Positions 48,215 through 59,939 of a DNA stretch of 64,000 nucleotides are shown one piece after another. Location: positions 62,001 through 126,000 of the forward strand of contig JAULBX010028935.1 of the NCBI GenBank assembly GCA_032358255.1, in the 5' to 3' direction. Position 1 is the first letter of the stretch; every line of letters begins with the position of its first letter. This stretch comes from Heterotrichella gracilis (lineage: Eukaryota > Sar > Xanthophyceae > Tribonematales > Xanthonemataceae). Position numbers and translations under genes: made by a program. The notes beneath the pieces were generated by a model. That model was not told the origin of the DNA. It saw only the letters and a program-made list of their open reading frames with translations, and did no database searches.

Positions 48215-49196
48215 CACAGATTCAATGTCTAATCCTGCGCACCTACAGCTTGCACACCACTGATAGTGCTGAAATATGCAATCCTTTTGAGTCCAGTACA
48301 GTACCATCCAGTGGCTGTTTTCCAGGAACAGGGTTTGCCAGGTCTTGCCCAGGCATCACTGAATGATCAGCTGCATGCTGGAAGGCACAGCGACAATAGT
48401 TTATTGATGCTGCGTTTACTTGCTCTTTATAAGTCTCACCCTATGGCAGCAACACAATGTCCTTATTGTTTGCACTGTTTTTTTATATTCCCTGCTAAAA
48501 CCACAGCAGCAATATTTTGTTTCACTGCCAGGAACACAAGCACTGCAGAGCAACAAGGAGACTCAGCAATTACAGTGTACAACTGGCACCTTGACTTGGT
48601 TGACCCGTGCGCAGCAGTTACATTGTATTCAATTCCTGTTGGGAATTCACTACTTTAGCAACGTCCCTTTGTAACATATGACCCCAAATACCCATCATGA
48701 GTGCGCATGAACCAGATGAGGGCAGATGCCATCTTGATTCATAAAAATTGGCAACTGGCATGGCAGCTTTGTATTGCAAAGACACGCAAACCTGGTCAAG
48801 AAGTCAAAAGTAAATTGCAACCCTAATCTGTGTTGTGTTGACCGGCACAAGCCCGCACTCCAACTGGAGTGGGCACTGTCAGATGCGCAATCCAAAACGC
48901 TTCCCATTCAACAGCAATGTAAAGTCATAACAGTGCCAGGCACGTATCTGCCACCCTTCAGTTGTCAGAATGAAATAGAGAGGCTGAGACAAGTAGCAAA
49001 ATCCAACAGCACAAGCACACTGGTTCTGCAATGGGGTGGTAAAACTTCTACTGCATGTCCCACATTCCAACCAGATGCCGTTGTACTCAAATACAACCAC
49101 TGTTTGCTGCTTTGTTGAGCCAAAAACTTCGTTTTCCCATCCCATCATCTTCGCAGCACACCCGCTTTTAGTGCCTTCTCAACCTCTGCTTGCAGC
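48215..49196. other. Convergent 3' flanks of VPS50 and roadblock
   Basis: The two genes end toward each other. A tgtaa motif near 48669, the usual green-algal polyadenylation signal, lies about 455 bases past the VPS50 stop. No gene was recognised in the interval. Confidence 0.4.
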
Positions 49197-49511
49197 TCAA
49201 CTCGTGGAGGGGTCTTGGATGACTATCAGCTGATACTCGCGCTGCTTCTCAAACTCGGGGGCAATTATGATCTCGTGCTTTGCTGATCGTATCCTCATGG
49301 CCTGCAGCTCTTCGTCAGGCTCCAGTTGCTTCACCATTCTCCTGGCTTGTGCGGTGAACCTGGACGCCAGCGCAGCATACTGCACTGTGAGGGCATTGTC
49401 CAGCGTGGTACGAATAGGGATGCCGTCGCCCGTGATGATGATGGTCCCTAAGATACCCTTGTGCGAACTGATGCGCTTTAGCGTCTCCTCTACAGGCACT
49501 GTCTCTGCCAT
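49197..49511 (-). CDS. Dynein light chain roadblock/LC7
   Basis: A single exon of 104 residues, start ATG at 49511. It has the whole roadblock/LC7 fold: 'VEETLKRISSHKGILGTIII', 'GIPIRTTLDNALTVQYAAL', and the C-terminal strand 'EIIIAPEFEKQREYQLIVIQ'. Roadblock dimers bind the dynein intermediate chain, in cytoplasmic and ciliary dynein. Length is normal for the family (~100). It is intronless in a window where every other gene is split, which may point to retroposition or just small size. Confidence 0.93.
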   Translation of the reverse strand: MAETVPVEETLKRISSHKGILGTIIITGDGIPIRTTLDNALTVQYAALASRFTAQARRMVKQLEPDEELQAMRIRSAKHEIIIAPEFEKQREYQLIVIQDPSTS

Positions 49512-49860
49512 TTTCCCTCGCGGTTTGAAAACGTGGGTTTGAGGGTTGTGGGCGATAGTGTGTGACGATTGAGTTCAACAATCAGATGCTCCTGTGCAGT
49601 GAACATAGCTGACGTATCAAAGGAAGCTTTATTATCCTCGACTCTCAACACAACTTGGAACGTGTAGTGAGTGTACACTGCAGAACCCACAAAACTCAGT
49701 TACGATGCAGTGTAGGGTGAGCCAGAAACCCTAACCAGTAAACCCTAGGCTGGCCACCTGGGGTGAAACAGGGCCCAACTAGACGCTTGGAGGATCTAGT
49801 CCATGAAATAGCGGCTGAGACACCAACTGTAAAAAAGCAGATGACGAGCTTCGGTAGTAC

Positions 49861-52678
49861 CTAACGATACTCATCGCTGTACATGGCTTTGTAGATTTCC
49901 CGCATCTCCTGCGGGGACGCCCCCAGAAACCACTTCAACCCGATGTAGAAGAACACAAATGTGGCCTTCAGGTTCCCCAGGGACTCAATGCGCCTGCCAC
50001 TCGTCACGTTGTGGGGGCTCCACACAAACGCTATCCGGCCTTTTGCCCTTTCCATCCCCGGGGTTGCCTGCAGCCCCTGGCGATGCATCTTGAAGCACAG
50101 ATCCACGTCCTCCATGATTGGGAGGTCGTCCTGGTACCCACCAACCTCCAGGAAATGCGCCCTCCGGCAGAAAAGGGTCTGGTCACCAAACAGGCATCGG
50201 CCTCCCCTGCAAGATGTGGCAAAACCCCGCTCATTTAATTGCGCCTCTTGTAGGTCACTCTTTGAGTCAGTGGCGTGATAGAAGGGACCCACGTTGTTCC
50301 CGAGGGAGACAAGTCAGGGGTATTGTTCCTGATATGGAAAAGTATTTATCAGCACGTCACAATAGAAAATTGAGAGGCCAGCATGCGCTTGCCACACACA
50401 AGATCCCTGCTATCATTGTCCACACACATGGGTGCCAACTACGGCAAATAACCAAATATTCAAACTGCAAAGGCCTTCACCAGAGTGATCCATGACGTGC
50501 GCTGTGCAAAACCCACCTCAGCAGAACCAGCGGCTGCAGCAGCAGCGGCAGATAGTAGGTCTTTACAAAATGGTGCACCGTCATGCCCCACAGGGTTTTG
50601 CCGGGCACCTTGATGACCGTCAGGAACCCTCCCAGCACAGTCCTAGGGTCCATCAGGCGGTGGCCAATGACTGACACCACTGACGTGGGTGGGCGGGTGT
50701 CGGCGTGCACAAAGCACAGGTAGTCACCTGCACGGTGACAGACAGAGACACATGGCTTAAGTTGCATGCGACGCGGGGCACGTAATCAGGACTTGCAGGC
50801 CCATTTAATACCCACGATGTTTGCACAGTGCATGCAAAAGTTGCCGATAATCACCCGATGAGATTTTTGCAGTTATTAACTTTGCATGTCCTCTTGCTCC
50901 TTTTGCTGTCAACCAGTGGGAAATGTTTGAAACACACCTGTTGCAATGCTGGCACCCTTGTTCATCTGCCTTGCCCTCCCCTTCCCTGATTTCACCACCT
51001 TGGCCCCAGCTGACTTGGCAGCTGCGACAGTCCTGCGCGTATTAGACATGGAATTAATGCTCTTAGCATATTGCTTACAAAGGGGTGTCATTCATTAGTA
51101 GGACGTGAGGAAACTCTGCATACTTTATGTTCATGATCACATCATCGTAGCACAGCAAAAATACTGATCTCAGTGACAGTAAACTCAGTGATATTTCCTC
51201 ATGCACCATACGCTGTTGCCCATGCCCATGTCTCATTCAAATAAAAGTCAATATGCTGAGTATAAATTACACTCTGCATGCACACTCCCAGCCGTACTTG
51301 TCAGTACTCCCCCCATCCACCACAATGACCTCTTGCGGTGGAGGATCCAGCTGCTTCAAGTAGCGCACTGTATCAGCGATGCCCCTCTCCTCATTTAGTG
51401 CCTGGAACATACAAACAGATGGTTATATACACCGTCAAGATTGAATACGTATACAGCCATGGTTTAGCTACATCCAAAATGAACTCAACAACCCTTGCTG
51501 CTGCCGTATCACGCCATGCTCAGGCATGTGCTCGCGAGGTACCTTATATACAGTGAAAACAAGGACGGTACACAGCAGGGCTTGCTACAGACAGTCACGG
51601 ACAGTTAAAGATGATCAGCTCCAGAAGTTTTGACACAGCCCCTGTGTTGTGAAGCACGGCACGCAGCAAACCCTCACATGCACAATGATTGACATGGCCC
51701 TTGGGCATGTGGTGCATGCACTCAGCCACTCACAGGTACGATGATTGACACGCTCCGCGTGGTGGTGGGCAATGCCTGCGCTCCATTCCCAAAGGTCCAG
51801 CCCACCGCCACGCACGATAGGCATGCCCACACCTGCACAGGAACTTGAAGTGCTCAAAATCGTTTAGGTATGCCAAAGGCACAGTTGGACGGCGCAGCCA
51901 GGGATGGCATCAAGATCTTATGACAACCCATGATAGCTTCTCAGCGTGTACAGTCAACAGGTTTAGGGTTTAGGGTTTAGGGTCTTCAATGACAGCACAA
52001 TTGGGTGTGTGCAAGAAGGCCAGCATTTTGGCGGAAACCGCAAAGCCTGTGCCAAGCCTATGCATTTATTGGCAGGATTTGCATGCACACACTGACCCCA
52101 AAATATCTCCAGTGCCGGTCATCATTGCCGCCGCTGTTGCCCCACCAGTCGCCCCATCCACCCCGCCAACCACCACCCCCCGGGCCACTTCCACCACCAT
52201 CTCCAAGCACTGCCGGTGGTGATGGCTCTAGTTGACCTGTGGGTAGCATACACAGCATCTGGTCGCCTGTAATTTTTCTATCTAGTACTACCACCAACAG
52301 TGCAGGTCCTGGCAAGCACGCCACACCCAAGATCCCCACAAGCAATGAGTGAGCCCCACAGTCCGTCGCCAAACAAGAAAGTTTGCAAGTCTTCCCACGC
52401 AACAGCACACCTTGTGCATCACTCTGCGCCGGAATACAGCTATGGGGGGTGCCTTGATGGGCACCCGCTGATGGTGGGAGTGCAGGCAGGTGCCTGCTTT
52501 TGTGATAGAATGGTTGGTGGACGCCTCTTCCAACGCGGCACCGCACGTTGGGTGAACCCGCGAGTACACGGGATGTGGAGCATAAACTGAAGTTCAAACC
52601 AGCACGCCGCCTGGCTATAAGTGGGTGTGGCAAGCAAGTGGTGGGTGGTTGGCCCTGCAAGGCCAGTACAGTGGCCAT
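49861..52678 (-). CDS. Family-2 glycosyltransferase with likely transit peptide
   Basis: Six exons join in phase: 52678-52097, 51832-51734, 51401-51298, 51032-50938, 50727-50517, 50206-49861, for about 478 residues. The GT-A core shows 'VSIIVPALNEERGI' (~223-234), 'VIVVDGGSTDK', 'GKGRARQMNKGASIATGDYL', the metal-binding 'FVHADTRPP' and 'FGDQTLFCRRAHFLEVGGY' with 'IMEDVDLCFKMHRQG'. This order is that of the TIGR04283 type of family-2 glycosyltransferases, common in cyanobacteria and plastid-bearing organisms. Exon 1 starts at a good ATG (ccATGG) with a basic serine/arginine-rich leader, then a glycine-tryptophan-rich stretch and a hydrophobic segment (~'VWACLSCVAVGW'), suggesting plastid targeting and a membrane anchor. 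Acceptor substrate unknown. The exon 1 to 2 junction is the least certain. Confidence 0.82.
51961..51982. repeat. Interstitial telomere-type repeat
   Basis: Three consecutive gtttaggg-type units (TTTAGGG), in intron 1 of the glycosyltransferase gene. Similar AAACCCT runs occur near 25200, 28210, 31735, 37395 and 42150, mostly in introns and spacers. Confidence 0.85.
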
Positions 52679-53236
52679 GGCTAGAAGTTGGACGGCAACA
52701 GAACGTTCGCTTTGAGGTAAACCGGGGCAAGGGCGTGTAGTGAGTCAAGCACAAGCACAACTGCTGGTGGACTTCAAAGGAATGACCCTGTAGTACGTTT
52801 GGGAGCGCGCAGAGCGGAGTGTTGAGTTCCAATGTTACAGCAACCACACACCGCACTTGTGCTTAAACCACGCCCCTTCCCACTGCTTTTACTTAGGTGT
52901 GGTGGTCAGCCACTCACAAACAGAAGCCTGCGAGTGTTTGCCTGGCACTTGAGTGTAAGGGCATTGATATTCGTTTTGACATGCATGCATGCAACCCAAT
53001 TGATGCATGCGATCTGGTCGCCTGCTCGTTGTCCTCGATCCTCCTCCTATTCATACAACGCCTGAAATTAAAATTCCACATAGACCGCAACTCAGTCCTT
53101 GCCCGATGTGCCAGACATAGACGAGCTATGCATGCATGCATATTGTTTGTGCGGCTGGGACTTCATGCCGCGTGCTAGCAAGTGGGTGGTACCTCTGGGT
53201 TTGAGCGCGTGATGCCCACAATCACAGGCAATCAGT

Positions 53237-56200
53237 ATGCGTCTTATAGGCTGTTGTCAGTGGACAGCCAACCTCCCCCTCCCACCTCTTGCACCTCCAC
53301 ACCCAGCCACAGCCACAGCCACAGCCACAGCCACAGCCACAGCCACATGCCACACACCACTCAGCAGCAGATACAAGAGACCAGCCCAAAAGGTCAAGGG
53401 GTACATGTCATCATCAGATCGTTGTGTTGTCCTTGGTCATCGCTCAGCCAGCCCGGAGAGTGGAAACAACCTGTCGAGACATGAGTTTTCAAGGCAGGGT
53501 TCCAAGCTGAGCACCTGGGTATGCCATAGCAGACAGGCTGTGCACTGCCTGCCAGCACAATACACTGGTGGTGACGGTGGTGATGGTGGTGGCGGCGGTG
53601 GGGGGGGAGATGGGGTGGGGGGGTCAGGCAGGGGAGGAGGGGAGGAGTCTGGCGGTGACGAGGGGGCCGCTGCAGGGCCATCAGGAGCAGGAGCAGCGCT
53701 GGCATGCCTGGTACGTATCCACATATAGTGCTAGTGTCATTCTTCCTTCCTGCCTTGGGGTCAGGAGGCGCTTCCTTTAAAAATTGCAGATGGTTGTACC
53801 AAATGTGGCAGAGGAAAATAACCACCGCCATTCCACTATTCAACCCCTCAACTTACAATTACGCTTTCCTCCCCTTTTCCAGTGGGCTGCATGCACACTT
53901 GTGCCAGCCACCGAGCTAATGACCACCCACCCATGGTCCCCCACTCCCCACCCGCCCCCCGACCCCGACCCCCCCCAGCCCCCACCCGCCCCCACCCCTC
54001 GGGCCACCACCAGGCGCACCTCCATCCGCAAAACCCTGGCAGGGTCTACCATTCTCCTCACGGGAGGCACGGGGTACATCGGTCGCCTGGTCCTGGAAAA
54101 CACCCTGCGATTGTGCCCAAATGTGAAATGCGTGTACCTCCTGGTGAGGCCCAAATCCGGGTTGACAGCTCAGCAGCGGGTGGATAAGATGCTGACTGGA
54201 CCACTTTTTAGCCAGCTGGCGGGGGGTGCGGAGGGTAGGAGGGCCATGCGGGACAAGGTGGTGGTGCTACAAGGGGACGTGTGTGAGGAGGGGTGTGGGC
54301 TGGGAAGGGAGGCCCGGGCGGCGCTGGAGGGGGTGGATGTGGTGATCCATGCTGCGGCGTGCATCAACTTCTTTGCGGATATACGGACCTCCCTTGCTGC
54401 AAATTACGAGGTGGGTGTAGGGGAAATGCAGGGCTGGCATGTCATGGGGATGTCCCTGGGTGTCATGCTGGATGTCTCGCATGTCTCATGCATTGTGTTC
54501 TGACATGGCGGGTTGGTGGTGTGGAGGATGTGGCAGCGGCACATCCAATATGCTGTATTATTATGACTTGGTCCAGGTACTCACGCCACACCGGATGTAT
54601 CGGAGATGGCTGATTGTGGCAATAAGTTATCACAAGCTTTTGTTGCAATTTGTTGCTTGGCTTCGTTGTAACAGCTGTACATGCCCATGGCATCACTTTT
54701 ATAATGCATTGCTGTGCCACAGGCCAGTCAGCACATGCTCCACCTGGCCGACCACATGCCCCTCCTCAACTCTTTGTGACACATGGCGAAGGACAACCGC
54801 ATGGTGCAGCAGATGTACTTCTATTTCTATCGCATCCATTTGATGCATGTAGCATCCATAAATTCAACCTACGTTTTGTGCCACATGTGGCCTGCAGGCC
54901 AGTCAGCACATGCTCCACCTGGCCGCCCACATGCCCCGCTGCAAGGCCTTTGTGCACGTGTCAACCTCCTACGTGAACGGAAACATGGCCAAGGGCAGCC
55001 GGGTGATGGAGAGGATTTACCCCCTTGTGGGGAGCGGCGGGGAGGTAGCGGCGCATGGCGCGGTGGTGGAGGAGCTGAATCGGTCCCCTGCGGCTGAGGT
55101 GGATGGCATGGTGCGTGGGGTTTTGCGAGAGCAATGGTGGTGGTGGCCCAACAGGATGGGCTTGTTGATTGTGGAGTAGAGGGTTGATCATGCACGCTAG
55201 GCAGCGGTGTAGTAGCAGTGTATCCCGTGGACCCTGGACCCTATTCTAGGGTAACGTGCTGTGCTACAGACGCTAACCTCTAGACCCTAAACCCAGCATT
55301 ATGTGGCTTGCCACAGGTCCAACAAAATTATGCACCTAGTGTACACCTTTGACCTTCAATTTGGGATGGCTGCGTGTGCTGCAGGCCCTGCGCATGATGC
55401 GGCGCTGGTCCTTCCCCAACACCTACTGCTTCACCAAGCACCTGGCTGAGCAGCTGATGGCGCAGCACCACAGCAGGAGCCTGCCGGTGGCGATCGTGCG
55501 GCCATCCATCGTGGGCGCGGTGGCTGCACACCCCTTGCCGGGGTTCATCGGGAACAAGTCGGGCGCCACTGGCAAAGCCATGGCCATTGCGCTGGGTAAT
55601 AAATTAATTAAAAAGGGCAAACAAATAAAACTTTCTGAGAAAATTAATAGCAGTATGCATAATGTTGTAAGCACTGTATCAAGCTGCAATGGCCATTTAG
55701 CATCTTGCAATAATAATTATCATCTGCGCAGCTTGCAGATATGATTCATAACTTTATGAACCAGTGGTACTCTGATTAATAGCTCGTTTCAGCGGGTACC
55801 ACTGTCCGTGCCATGATGATCATTTTCTCATTGCACGATGCCACTGGCTTGTGACAACATGTGTGGCACACTTGATCACCAGCATCCACTGCACTGTGGT
55901 GTGCAGGCATGGCCACCTACACGTGCTTCAGCCCTGACAGCGTGGTGGACATTGTGCCGGGGGATGTGGTGAGCGCGGGTATACTAGCGGCCGCAGCGCA
56001 GCTCAAACAGGTGAGCGACAGCCACTTACAGGCCACTGAGAATGCATGGGGCAAGGAATGGTTTGTGAGTCTGGAAGGGGGGATTACACTGCCGCTGGGT
56101 AGCCTACGTTGCGTCAGCCAGTCATTGGTTGAGGATTTAATTATTCCCTGATCAGGACCACTGAACCCAATGGTCTGCAACTTGCATGGCAGTAGATTAT

Positions 56201-57038
56201 ACATCCACTGTATATGGCGGCTGCTCATGATGGAAGAATATGGGTTTGACATGGCCGTTGTACCTGCGCAGGAGGGCTATGAACATGCCAGACCAGCTTT
56301 GTATCACCTGGCAAGCTCTGGAGTGAACCCGCTGAGCACCTCACGGTTCTACCAGGCGCTCACCACATACTTCACCAGGGATCCACCAAACTTGCGGATG
56401 CGGAAGGGCCGCTACCCCTCGTTCTCGGGCGGCAACGTGGTTCAAAATGAAGCGGTCCTGGCAGTGCGCAACGCCGCCAGTGCCACCAGGATGTGTGCGA
56501 CATCAGTTGGGTTGGGCCTTGCGGGGCAGCCTCGGCTGGCGCAGGTTGTCTGGAATGGGTGGAAGGTAATGTGCCCCTTCGTTGACTCAATTGAGCTTGG
56601 ACCACGGATGAATGTCTATTGCACCGTGCAATTTGCTTCAAAAGCTTCAAGCTGTCAAAAGATTGATAGTAATCCATCGACCACCACAATTGCATTCATT
56701 GCGGTGGTGTTTCTGTTGGGTTGAACCAACGACCACCTCCCACCGGACCGGGTACCCCAATCACGTATCACCTTACCATTATTTTGCAGGCGTGGCAGAC
56801 CTACAACGTGCCTGCGCTGGATTTTGACCTGGTGTTTGATGCGCACCAGTGCCAGCAGCTGCATGATGCGATCGAGCCGGAGGAGCATGCGCTGGGTCTG
56901 GGCTGCATTTGGCCTCCTAGCGATGCGTCCTGGGATGCCTATCTGCTGACTTACATGGCGGGTATAAAGAGGTATTGCTTGAGAGAGGAGCCAAAGGCGA
57001 TGGAGGAGCTTGCGCTGCAGCCAGCCTGCCATAATTGA
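53237..57038 (+). CDS. Fatty acyl-CoA/ACP reductase, alcohol-forming
   Basis: Exons: up to 53710 (start uncertain, ATG at 53237 or 53405), 53883-54410, 54898-55110, 55385-55595, 55907-56010, 56272-56565, 56790-57038, all in phase. The Rossmann NAD(P)H site is 'ILLTGGTGYIGRLVLENTL', the next strand 'VYLLVRPKSG', then 'VVIHAAACINFFADI', 'FVHVSTSYVNGN', the active-site Tyr/Lys motif in 'FPNTYCFTKHLAEQL' (YxxxK), and 'IVRPSIVGAVAAHPLPGFIG'. This order is that of FAR proteins (NAD_binding_4 plus a short C-terminal sterile domain), which make fatty alcohols for wax esters. The N-terminal 150 residues are low-complexity (Gly-rich) and may be a transit peptide. The 53711-53882 intron has a strong GTACGT donor. 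An ATG at 53919 is a third candidate start. Confidence 0.85.
53304..53346. repeat. Hexanucleotide microsatellite (cacagc)n
   Basis: About seven units of cagcca. In the frame leading into the acyl reductase gene it would encode alternating Thr-Ala. A glycine-rich simple repeat (ggtggtgatggtggtggcgg) follows at 53565-53640. Confidence 0.9.
54717..54763 (+). repeat. Decoy copy of FAR exon 3 start
   Basis: ccacag plus gccagtcagcacatgctcca (54723 on) repeats the true exon start at 54898. It diverges after about 45 bases into a stop. Confidence 0.88.
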
Positions 57039-57070
57039 GAGCGTTGTTTGTGCTTGGGCAGTGGAGCAGG

Positions 57071-57154
57071 GGGATACAGAAATATTGCTTGAGGGAGGAG
57101 CCAAAGGCGATGTAGCAGCTGGCGCTGCAGCCAGCCTGCCAGAATTGAGAGGCC
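57071..57154 (+). repeat. Copy of the FAR last exon end
   Basis: About 80 bases repeating 56966-57033, for example gaggagccaaaggcgatg and ccagcctgcc. It lies just past the real stop codon at 57036-57038, in the 3' flank. Confidence 0.85.
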
Positions 57155-57344
57155 TTTTTGCTTGGGGCACTTAGGCAGGGGGAATAGCAACGAGGCAGGA
57201 GTTTGCGTAGTATTTTTTGGGGATGCTGGGCTGTATTTGTCAGGACTCAATCAACACTTACAGACAGTTTGATCCATTTATTGGATACCAATAGCGTAGT
57301 AGCTTATTGTTGAAGGGTATGAACTGCTATTTCCTAGCCAGCGG

Positions 57345-57492
57345 CATCGTAACTTGAATCATTGCACTTCAAAGGTGCCTTGCACAAAGGGTTCAACATA
57401 CATATGATATTCTGTTAATTGGTACGATATTCAGCCTGCAGCATTGTTAGTTGAATCATTGCACAAAGGGTTCAGCATACATATGATATTGA
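57345..57492. repeat. Direct duplication at the 3' end of the armadillo gene
   Basis: 57345-57415 and 57440-57492 share ttgaatcattgcac and caaagggttcaacatacat-like sequence. The second copy contains the last codons and stop of the minus-strand gene. Confidence 0.75.
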
Positions 57493-58981
57493 CCCCTATC
57501 TGATATAGCATCTAGAGAGGCAACAAGCTGCTCCAGTTTACGTGCTTCCCATTCATCTAGCATTGCAAACAAAACCTGGTTTGCCTCTACGTGGTCACAC
57601 ATGTTGATCATCGCTGCCGTTGCATTCTCACATACTTCTCTGTCAGCGCCAGTAGCAGTGCTGTGATTATGCCTAGCTATGATCAGCGATGCCCCCAATT
57701 AAGACGCAACATCAACCTGCAGCAGGGCCATTGCAGCAGGGGCACTCAGCACTGCTTTTGCAATTTAATAATTGCAGTTGGAGCATTATGATCTGTCAAC
57801 AGCCTCACCACACCGCATCATGATTTTATGCTAGCATTGGTACCTATACTATTGGTACCCATAGTATTGGTGGCCGCAGTAGCAATATTCCGGAACAGGC
57901 CTGTTTAAGCATGCACAGGTCTGCGCACATACTATGAGGCTTGCTCAGGAATTGAGCCTTGAAGGAGTCCTTACCGCAATATGCGCCTCCAGGCAGAGCG
58001 CCATGGCTGCAGCTGATGCATACTTCTGCACGTCCGGCTCCTCCTGAACAAACAGGTTATGCAGCACTGGCAGGCCTTCAGCTGCATGTTTCTCCAGTAT
58101 CAATGGAACCAGGCCTGCATCAATTGCCATGCACCTGCCTTGTTCCACTGACATCACATTACCAATGCACTCCATCAGGTCCAAGTGGAACGTGTCTGCT
58201 TCCCCGGTGAATGGGTTGAAAGTACACTGAAAACGGGTGCGCTTCATAAGTGTCCCAAAAAGCTGCATCATATTCCCTTCCCGCTCGTGGACATGTCCCA
58301 GTATGGCACGCACACCTTCTCGTACGGTGGAAAGCCGCTGCAAGATAAGTAAAATTTAAATATGCAGCATTTTGTGTGGGCCAAAGGACAATTTGTTACT
58401 CATTAGCATTACGCACCAAGACGCATTTCATGGCTTCCACCATAGTCAAGTGTGTGGTGTGTCCTGTATTCCCTGGCCCACTCAGCTGGTCTGTGAATTG
58501 CTGTAGTGTCTATATCTATAGCCCGCCTGGCCCCTGAACCTTGGTTGATAATTTTTCTGCAACACTGGACTGCTTTCATACGCACATTGGCATCTTGATG
58601 ACTGCAGAGAGGCTGGAGAACTTCAAGTGCCCCACTTGAGGTTGTCTGTGCCTGTTCTACCTACAAAAACAGGTGATCATGTTAAGTGGCAGGACTGCGG
58701 TGCCCTGACTGTTGCCTACAGTAACAGGTGTGGGTGCCACATTGCAGGGTTGCAGAGTACCCCCACTACCCACATGCGGCTTGCAAGCGGGTCATCTTAT
58801 TGAATAAATGGCAATGTACACTGAAGCAACTTGGTATTTTTGCTGACATCTGGTAATATAATCTGCTCAACCCATTTGCACTGACCTGCCCGTCTAAAAT
58901 CTCTGAGAGGGCCCCCAGCCTGAAGAACAGACCCTCTGGCTCCTGCTGCTCTCTGATATGTTGCAGAGCAACGGGCACTGC
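57456..58981 (-). CDS. Armadillo/HEAT-repeat protein (ends uncertain)
   Basis: Exons seen on the minus strand: about 58981-58890 ('VALQHIREQQEPEGLFFRLG'), from 58660 leftward ('GALEVLQPLCSHQDANVRMK'), about 58340/58315-57975 ('HLDLMECIGNVMSVEQGRCM', 'AIDAGLVPLILEKHAAEGLP', 'VQKYASAAAMALCLEAHIAV') and a final one ending at a stop at 57456 ('REVCENATAAMINMCDHVEA'). The leucine/alanine-rich helix pairs with conserved Gly/Asn turns are typical of armadillo repeats, which mediate protein binding. One junction (58660 exon to 58340 exon) does not settle on a single in-phase splice pair, and the 5' end is not found; more exons may lie at 59000-59660. Function unknown. Confidence 0.6.
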
Positions 58982-59939
58982 AAGATAGCCATATGCCCTG
59001 GGTTACATATTCCAACCCAAAAGCTACAGGTCTCGCAGTCACCGTCCCCAGAAGGACACTTTAGTGACGGAATGTCAGCCAGGCACATGCCGTGGTTCAG
59101 AGTCAACCCGTTGAAAACGCCTAGACACGCTAGAGGTGGATTCAAGATGGGAAAAATAGTCGTGGAAAGGTTGTTTAGTGGGCTTTCTGATGCGCCCAGA
59201 AGTGGAGACGGCGTGAGAATGGTCGTCCCCTCTCGGGCACTCCTCGCTGAGCATAAGTATGTGATCGCCCCCTTGGTGCCGAAAGCATTTCATGCATTTG
59301 CAGAAACGAGCAACAAAACTGGAGCAGCGATGCCCAGTGGACCTGTTCTACGGCGTCAGGTTGCGGTTGAAGTCACTTAGCAGCAACCTTGTGTTGGGAC
59401 AGGACTGCGCTGGGCAGAGTTTGAACAGCTTTCCGGGTGCCGCAGCAAATACTTGTCGAAAGCAGCAAAGCTTCCCTCAGCCAGCACCAGCACCACTTTT
59501 TGGGGATGGGCGAACCGCACCTTTGGTGTCCTGTTAGGCCACAAAAGCTGCTCGTTGGCGTGGCTCAAATAGGGTGACGCCTGGTGGCTTGCTTCTCGCG
59601 GTTTGGGAGCCCAGTTTCGCCGGAAGGAATATGGGAATATACCAAATTGGAGCTGGGCCACGGTTAATCGGCCTGTAGCAGCGTCTTAGCTCCAATGAAC
59701 AGGTGTGTAACTGGTTAAACTCCTGCTGACCACGCTGTGTGCTAGCTGTGTGCTGGGTGTTTGGCTCTGGCTTAGCCCAAACGACTGGCAAAAAGCTGGT
59801 CGTTCACGTTTTTTTGTCCCTGAACACCCAGTATGCCTCCACCTACACTCAAGGTTGGTTTTCAAAACCTTGCACGTTGCTCTGTTGCATGGCTGTGTGG
59901 GTACTGCTGAATAATAGGGTTGCTTGTCCACGTGTGTGC
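58982..59939. promoter_or_regulatory. Spacer between armadillo gene and kinase
   Basis: Likely divergent promoter region. A minus-strand frame at 59661-59377 reads 'VVLVLAEGSFAAFDKYLL' and could be a first exon of the armadillo gene; unproven. Confidence 0.3.

Noticed and set aside
51961-51982. Possible chromosome end
   Set aside because: Only three telomere-type units, inside an intron of a gene that continues on both sides.
53304-53346. Short regular repeats that could suggest a CRISPR array
   Set aside because: It is a pure hexanucleotide microsatellite with no spacers, in a eukaryotic gene.
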